A DNA stretch of 64,000 nucleotides. It comes from JANMCE01 sp963791625. Lineage in GTDB: Bacteria; Actinomycetota; Acidimicrobiia; Acidimicrobiales; Ilumatobacteraceae. Below are positions 59,612 through 64,000 of the stretch, piece after piece. The translations under genes and the position numbers were made by a program. Under the pieces are notes generated by a model. The model had not been told where the DNA came from. It searched no databases and worked only from the letters and a program-made list of their open reading frames with translations. The stretch is from contig CAWBTA010000006.1 of NCBI GenBank assembly GCA_963791625.1, forward strand, positions 1,426,001 through 1,490,000. The letters are read 5' to 3'. Every line of letters begins with the position of its first letter. The first letter of the stretch is position 1.

Positions 59612-60400
59612 ATGGCTCTCTCCTCTACCGACCTCGCAGCACTTACCGACCTCGTACAGCACGCGGCCGACAACGTCGCCGACATCATGAAACTCACCGA
59701 CACTCATGCCGGTCTCACCGTTGCCGAGGGTTACGAAATTCAGGACGAACTCATCCGTCGCCGTGTGGCTGCCGGTGATCGCATCGCCGGCTACAAGGGC
59801 GGCCTCACGTCGAAGGCCAAGATGCAACAGATGGGCGTGAACGTTCCGGCGTTCGGCGTGCTGATGAACGACACGCTCGTGGTCGACGGCGGCGCAGTGG
59901 ATTTCTCAACGTTGATCCACCCGAAGGTCGAACCGGAGATTGCGTTCGTGACATCTCGCGAGTTATCGGGACTTGATTGCACCATCGAGCAGGTGTTGGC
60001 CGCGACCGACTTTGTGATGCCGGCGATGGAAGTCATCGACTCCCGGTTTCGAGACTTCAAGTTCGACCTGCCGAGCGTGATTGCCGACAACACGTCGGCC
60101 GCTCGCTACGTGGTTGGCGGCGCGCCGCGCAAGGTGGATGGTCTCGACCTCCGCCTCGTTGGTGTCGTGATGGAGCGGAACGGCCAGCTTGTCGGCAATG
60201 CGTCGGGCGCAGCCATCCTTGGTCATCCCGCCGCTGCTGTTGCCGCGCTGGTGCATCACCTGGCGGCGCAGGGCAAGGCATTGCCAGCCGGCAGCCTCGT
60301 CGGCGCCGGCGCTGCCACCGAAGCCGTCATGGCCAACAAGGGTGACCACTTCGCCACCCGCATCCAACATCTCGGCACGGTGTCGCTGCGCTTCACGTAA
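59612..60400 (+). CDS. dmpH: 4-oxalocrotonate decarboxylase
   Basis: A 262-aa homologue of the hydratase. It has the decarboxylase-type text KAKMQQMGVNVPAFGVL, IHPKVEPEIAFVT (metal Glu pair), MPAMEVIDSRFRDFKFD and LGTVSLRFT at the C-terminus. DmpH turns 4-oxalocrotonate into the dienol hydrated by DmpE. AAGGA precedes the ATG by 7 bases. Together with the hydratase and the acetaldehyde dehydrogenase at the window end, it marks a lower aromatic meta-cleavage route. Confidence 0.87.
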   Translation: MALSSTDLAALTDLVQHAADNVADIMKLTDTHAGLTVAEGYEIQDELIRRRVAAGDRIAGYKGGLTSKAKMQQMGVNVPAFGVLMNDTLVVDGGAVDFSTLIHPKVEPEIAFVTSRELSGLDCTIEQVLAATDFVMPAMEVIDSRFRDFKFDLPSVIADNTSAARYVVGGAPRKVDGLDLRLVGVVMERNGQLVGNASGAAILGHPAAAVAALVHHLAAQGKALPAGSLVGAGAATEAVMANKGDHFATRIQHLGTVSLRFT

Positions 60401-60423
60401 CGGTCTCCTGGAACGCGGCTCGA

Positions 60424-61359
60424 TCAGCGCGTCGGGGTGGTCTGGAGTTCGAGCCGAAAGTGATGGCGCAGTGTCTCCGGGGTTACGAAACCGGAATGCG
60501 TGGCCACGTCATCCATCGACAGTGCAGTCGTCTCGAGCAACTCCTGGGCCAAACCCAGCCGCTGTTTGGTCAACCAAGCGTGGGGTGCAGTCCCGACCTC
60601 GTCGCGGAAGCGTCGGGCGAACGTACGGGCGGACATGTTCGCCTGCCGTGCCAGGCTGGCGACGCTGAGGTCCTCAGCCAAGTTCTTCTTTGCGTAGTCG
60701 ATAACCGGGGCCATCGTTTGGGCTTCGGACACCACGATCTGATTCGAGATGAACTGTGCTTGGCCACCGTCACGGTGAGGTGGCACGACAAGCCGACGGG
60801 CAACGCTGGCGGCAATAACCGCGCCGTGATCACGGCGAATGAGATGGAGGCCAAGGTCGATGCCAGCTGCACTTCCGGCTGAGGTCAACGTCGTGCCATT
60901 GTCGATATACAGCACATCGGGTCGCACATCGATGTTCGGATACATGTCGACAAGTTGACTGGTGTAGCGCCAGTGGGTTGTGGCTTGCAGACCATCAAGC
61001 AGGCCAGTGGCAGCGAGCACGAACACGCCAGAGCAGATCGACACGACGCGCGCTCCCTGGCTGTGAGCGGAGAGGATCGCATTGACCAACCGCTTCGGCG
61101 GGATCTCGCTCGGGTTCCTCCAGCCCGGCAAGACAATCGTCCCAGCCTTTCGAACGTAACGAAGATCGGTGGACGCCGTCACGGTCATCCCGCCTATAGA
61201 CCGCAACGGCCCTTCATCGATCGAGACAACGCGGAAGGTGTACCAGTCGATGTTCAGTTCCGGTCGGGCCAGCCCAAACAGTTCGGTGGTAACGCCAAGC
61301 TCAAACGTGCACAGTCCGTCGTAGGCCACCGCCACTACCGATCTGTTCTTCGGACCCAT
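60424..61359 (-). CDS. GlxA/FtrA-type AraC-family transcriptional regulator
   Basis: A 311-aa regulator. A DJ-1/PfpI-like N-terminal domain (about 8-175) has a nucleophile-elbow-like SICSGVFVLAATG and IVLPGWRNPSE. The C-terminal AraC double helix-turn-helix reads LSVASLARQANMSARTFARRFRDEVG. This is the FtrA architecture. It is transcribed away from a rhodanese gene 72 bases apart, an arrangement seen with FtrA, so that gene is the likely target. Confidence 0.87.
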   Translation of the reverse strand: MGPKNRSVVAVAYDGLCTFELGVTTELFGLARPELNIDWYTFRVVSIDEGPLRSIGGMTVTASTDLRYVRKAGTIVLPGWRNPSEIPPKRLVNAILSAHSQGARVVSICSGVFVLAATGLLDGLQATTHWRYTSQLVDMYPNIDVRPDVLYIDNGTTLTSAGSAAGIDLGLHLIRRDHGAVIAASVARRLVVPPHRDGGQAQFISNQIVVSEAQTMAPVIDYAKKNLAEDLSVASLARQANMSARTFARRFRDEVGTAPHAWLTKQRLGLAQELLETTALSMDDVATHSGFVTPETLRHHFRLELQTTPTR

Positions 61360-61431
61360 GTGGCAGAATATTAACGAACCTTGTCATTTCCGCCTAGCGA
61401 CATTTCGATCTGGTTCCACGACGATGGGCCC

Positions 61432-61839
61432 ATGACAACACGAACTTCCTCCCTCGTCACCGAAACCGCGGCTGCCGCTACCAACGAAGCAGCGAAGCAC
61501 TTCTCCTCGCTTCTCGCCTTCGAGACCGACTGTTGGGACGTGCATGAGTCGCTCTCCAGCGGCAAGGCCGACTTCGTGTTGCTCGATGTCCGCGGCGAGG
61601 GCGGATTCAACGCCGGTCACGTTGATGGCGCAGTTCATTTCCCCCATCGCACGCTGACCGCCGACGCACTAGCCCACTACCCGATGGACACCGTCTTCGT
61701 CGTATACTGCGCCGGTCCTCACTGCAACGGCGCCGACAAAGCAGCCCTGCGGCTGGCCACGCTTGATCGCCCCGTGAAGAAGATGATCGGTGGCATCACC
61801 GGCTGGAAAGACGAAGGCTTCGACCTCGTCGTAGCGTGA
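61432..61839 (+). CDS. Rhodanese-domain protein
   Basis: A 135-aa single rhodanese domain. The active-site loop is VVYCAGPHCNGADKAA, with Cys93 as the probable persulfide carrier and a second Cys98, and VLLDVRGEGGFNAGHVDGA precedes it. It transfers sulfur to a thiophilic acceptor. It is divergent from the FtrA-like regulator, and a GNAT gene follows 4 bases later. Confidence 0.88.
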   Translation: MTTRTSSLVTETAAAATNEAAKHFSSLLAFETDCWDVHESLSSGKADFVLLDVRGEGGFNAGHVDGAVHFPHRTLTADALAHYPMDTVFVVYCAGPHCNGADKAALRLATLDRPVKKMIGGITGWKDEGFDLVVA

Positions 61840-61843
61840 ATTG

Positions 61844-62299
61844 GTGTCTGCCGACCCGATCCTCATTCGAGAACTTCAACCCTGCGAAGTCCCTCGATTG
61901 CTCGAACTCATCGCTGCTCACGCCGCCTTTGAAAGAGCAGCGTTCGATCCATCCGGTAAGGCCGACCGGCTCGGCAGATCACTGTTCGGAGACTCACTCC
62001 GCGCCGTCTGCCTCGTGGCCGTCGATTCCGACATTGTCGTGGGATACTGCACCGTGAGCCGAGAGTTCTCAACATGGCAAGCCGCCGACTACGCCCACAT
62101 GGACACCCTGTTTGTGGATGAGCATCATCGAGGTCGCGACATCGGCGAGCGCCTCTTGCTGGCGGCCGCCCAGGCGCGCGACCTCGGTGCCACGGAGATG
62201 CAATGGCAAACCCCCGACTGGAACCTCGACGCCATCCGCTTCTACCAACGCCTCAGCGCCCACGGCTCAGCGAAAGTCCGCTTCACGCTCGATGTGTAA
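61844..62299 (+). CDS. GNAT-family N-acetyltransferase
   Basis: A 151-aa acetyltransferase. The acetyl-CoA loop is VDEHHRGRDIGERLLLAAA (Q/RxxGxG/A-like), with AHMDTLFV before it and NLDAIRFYQRL after it. It acetylates an amine substrate not identifiable here. The start is a GTG at 61844; a TTG sits one codon earlier. It is probably co-transcribed with the rhodanese gene. Confidence 0.83.
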   Translation: MSADPILIRELQPCEVPRLLELIAAHAAFERAAFDPSGKADRLGRSLFGDSLRAVCLVAVDSDIVVGYCTVSREFSTWQAADYAHMDTLFVDEHHRGRDIGERLLLAAAQARDLGATEMQWQTPDWNLDAIRFYQRLSAHGSAKVRFTLDV

Positions 62300-62344
62300 C
62301 CAATTGTCAAGATTGGAAGGAATGCTTGCGATTGGCCAATTTGG

Positions 62345-62356
62345 GAACTACAGTTC
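62345..62356. promoter_or_regulatory. SOS-like palindrome upstream of the DUF222-HNH gene
   Basis: GAAC-TACA-GTTC is the third such palindrome in the window and lies 75 bases before the DUF222-HNH start, in an AT-richer gap. The left flank (GG) departs from the LexA consensus (TC). Confidence 0.5.
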
Positions 62357-62430
62357 GTAGTGCCGTCTTCCCCGGCGAAAAGAGTTCCACCGGTTTCTAA
62401 GGTATTTTCGCGTGCGTGGAAGGAGGTGTC

Positions 62431-63654
62431 ATGAGTGTACGAACTGTCGAGATGGTCTCGACGTTCGCCAGCGTCGTAACGGCTGGCGTGACCGTCGACG
62501 TTGCAGAACGACCGAGGCTCGAAGAGATCCTGCGCGACTGTGCTCGGGTCACCGCCTTTGTCGAGAGCGTTCGTCTTCGAGCCATCACCTGCCTGGACGC
62601 GCTCCCGACCACCTCCCCCTTTGAGAACGAAGACCTCGTTATTCATACGTCCCGGGGCAGTCGGCGGCAGGCGCAAGCGGCGCAGAAGCGCGCCGACACA
62701 GTCGCCCACATGCCTGCGCTCGCCAACGCCTTACAGAACGGCCAGGTCGCCAGCGCTCATGTCGATACCGTGGCCCAGACGCTGTCACGCATGGAGCCGA
62801 ACGATCGCTTAAAGCTTGCCGCCGAGAGCGACTGGGTAGCAGAGATGGCAACCCGGCTCACGCCCGAGCAGTTGTCGAAGAAGCTTCAGCAACGTGTTCG
62901 AGAACTCTCCACCGATGACGGCATCGCCACACTCGAACGTCAACGCCGCGCTGCGTTTGTTCGTTATTGGGCCGACAAGGATTCGGGCATGGTGTGTCTC
63001 TACGGTCAGTTCGATCCAGAGTCGGGTGCCAAGCTCATGGGCCGCATTCGCAACGCGGTCGAGGCGCTGTTCCACGATCGCGTACCCGACACCTGCCCGC
63101 TCGATGAACGCAAGCAAGATCACCTTCGCGCCCTCGCCCTCGTAAAGCTGACTGAGGGTGAGGCTGTTGGAACAGGGCGACCCGAAATCACCGTGGTGAT
63201 CGATTTGCAGACGCTGCTCGATGGGGCGCGGGCCAAGAGTCGTGTCGACGTTTCTGACGGGGTCACGCTGCCGGTCGAGACGATCCGCCGCATGGCGTGT
63301 TACGCCGACATCATTCCGGCTGTGCTCGGCGCCAATGGTGTGCTGCTCGATCTCGGCCGTTTCACCCGGCTTGCCAGTGCGCAGCAACGGCGAGCTCTGC
63401 GAGTGATGTACAACACCTGTGCCGTGGGGAATTGTGACGTCTCGTTTGACAACTGCACGATGCACCACGTGCACTACTGGCGCCGCGGCGGAAAAACCGA
63501 CCTGGGAAACATGCTGCCGCTGTGCAGTAAACATCATCACCTCGCCCATGAGGGTGGCTGGGAGTTCCATCTCGACGGCGAGCGAACACTCACTCTTACC
63601 AAACCCGACGGATCAAGACAGACCCATCCGCCACCACTCGCTCGCGCTGGTTAG
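62431..63654 (+). CDS. DUF222 HNH endonuclease domain protein (13E12-repeat family)
   Basis: A 407-aa protein. The N-terminal DUF222 region (about 5-300) has LTPEQLSKKLQQRVREL and the mid-part FDPESGAKLMGRI. The C-terminal HNH nuclease reads MYNTCAVGNCDVS, MHHVHYWRRGGKTDLGNMLPLCSKHHHLAHEGGW. The metal-binding Cys and His residues look intact, unlike many decayed copies. AAGGAGG precedes the ATG at 62431. The family is multicopy and typical of Actinomycetota; it includes the mycobacterial 13E12 proteins. It sits inside the dmp gene group, separating dmpH from dmpF. Confidence 0.9.
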   Translation: MSVRTVEMVSTFASVVTAGVTVDVAERPRLEEILRDCARVTAFVESVRLRAITCLDALPTTSPFENEDLVIHTSRGSRRQAQAAQKRADTVAHMPALANALQNGQVASAHVDTVAQTLSRMEPNDRLKLAAESDWVAEMATRLTPEQLSKKLQQRVRELSTDDGIATLERQRRAAFVRYWADKDSGMVCLYGQFDPESGAKLMGRIRNAVEALFHDRVPDTCPLDERKQDHLRALALVKLTEGEAVGTGRPEITVVIDLQTLLDGARAKSRVDVSDGVTLPVETIRRMACYADIIPAVLGANGVLLDLGRFTRLASAQQRRALRVMYNTCAVGNCDVSFDNCTMHHVHYWRRGGKTDLGNMLPLCSKHHHLAHEGGWEFHLDGERTLTLTKPDGSRQTHPPPLARAG

Positions 63655-63663
63655 CGGCGACGT

Positions 63664-63702
63664 TCCGCAGTGCGGACCGTCGAACTTCCACCGGAAGTTC
63701 GA
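63664..63702. repeat. Two adjacent inverted repeats before the acetaldehyde dehydrogenase gene
   Basis: TCCGCA-g-TGCGGA (63664-63676) is followed by TCGAACTTCC-acc-GGAAGTTCGA (63680-63702, 10-bp perfect arms). No T-run follows. They lie in the 91-base gap between the DUF222 gene and dmpF and could be operators or a structured end of the DUF222 message. Confidence 0.6.
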
Positions 63703-63745
63703 TCTGAGGGAAGCTGGAACGGTTCATTTGAGACAGGGGACACAG

Positions 63746-64000
63746 ATGGCAAAATTCACGGCAGCCATAGTCGGGTCAGGCAACATCGGTACCGACCTGA
63801 TGTACAAACTCATGCGCTCCGAGGTGATCGAGCCGCGCTACATGATCGGTGTCGACCCTCGTAGCGAGGGGCTCGAACGTGCCCGCGGGCTCGGCCTCGA
63901 GGCATCGCATGAGGGTGTCGATTGGTTGCTGAGTCAGAAGGAACTCCCCGACTTCGTGTTCGAGGCCACCAGCGCCTACATCCATGAGGCCAACGCTCCC
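63746..64000 (+). CDS. dmpF: Acetaldehyde dehydrogenase (acetylating), N-terminal part
   Basis: The first 85 residues, running off the window. It has the Rossmann start AAIVGSGNIGTDLMYKLMRS, MIGVDPRSEGLERARGLG, and FVFEATSAYIHEAN, as in DmpF/MhpF. The enzyme oxidises acetaldehyde to acetyl-CoA, channelled from 4-hydroxy-2-oxovalerate aldolase, whose gene would be expected just downstream. AGGGGA precedes the ATG by 8 bases. Confidence 0.9.
   Translation, partial: MAKFTAAIVGSGNIGTDLMYKLMRSEVIEPRYMIGVDPRSEGLERARGLGLEASHEGVDWLLSQKELPDFVFEATSAYIHEANAP

Noticed and set aside
62416..62430. GTG at 62416 as the start of the DUF222 gene
   Set aside because: AAGGAGG is correctly spaced for the ATG at 62431; the GTG lies upstream of that site.

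Overview
The window is a GC-rich, densely coded bacterial chromosome segment. The gene set points to Actinomycetota: a DUF222-HNH endonuclease, a RapZ-Gap-Pgk-TpiA-SecG neighbourhood, actinobacterial-type SOS boxes, frequent GTG/TTG starts and a Rv0909/MT0933-like small antitoxin. A deep branch such as Acidimicrobiia is plausible, but that is inference. There is no CRISPR array, insertion sequence, phage or rRNA operon. No gene-free stretch exceeds 300 bases.

Layout. 1-9.1 kb: the 3' end of a gamma-butyrobetaine-hydroxylase-like dioxygenase overlaps an HD-domain protein (a TmpA/TmpB-like organophosphonate oxygenase pair). Next come a patatin-membrane fusion, a HutI-family amidohydrolase and two divergent M20 hydrolases, a malonyl-CoA synthetase (frameshifted), a 51-aa antitoxin-like protein and a CPBP protease (frameshifted). 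9.3-12.3 kb: a GGDEF-EAL protein, tRNA-Leu(GAG) and secG. 12.4-20.2 kb: a full oligopeptide ABC transporter plus a second membrane-anchored binding protein. 20.3-31.1 kb: tpiA-pgk-gap, rapZ, a methyltransferase, uvrC, then tpx-rsuA, then uvrA. 31.2-45.2 kb: a class III aminotransferase (frameshifted) and MFS transporter, prfC, a MazEF-type toxin-antitoxin pair, a large LuxR-family ATPase regulator divergent from an FtsX/LolD-type ABC exporter, uvrB, phoD (frameshifted) and coaE (frameshifted). 45.2-53.5 kb: a two-component system, rpsA, a methyltransferase, a TSUP transporter, an ArsR/SRPBCC pair and an unknown membrane protein. 53.5-64 kb: a three-gene operon of a split dikinase (ATP-binding subunit, substrate/His-swivel subunit) plus a HAD phosphatase, an FN3 secreted protein, a [2Fe-2S] protein, and the lower meta-cleavage genes dmpE and dmpH. 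These are followed by an FtrA-like regulator/rhodanese pair, a GNAT, a DUF222-HNH endonuclease and the start of acetaldehyde dehydrogenase (dmpF).

How the genes fit together. Several processes recur: DNA repair under a shared SOS motif (uvrA, uvrB and possibly the DUF222 gene, each with GAAC-N4-GTTC upstream), lower glycolysis (gap-pgk-tpiA), phosphorus scavenging (TmpAB-like pair, PhoD), peptide uptake, and aromatic/ketoacid breakdown at the right end. The most novel candidate is the split dikinase-HAD operon. It has the architecture of phenylphosphate synthase or rifampin phosphotransferase but no UbiD-type carboxylase in view. Five genes, including the normally essential coaE, each carry a single-base frame break. 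This is best explained by residual indel errors in a draft assembly rather than by five pseudogenes.
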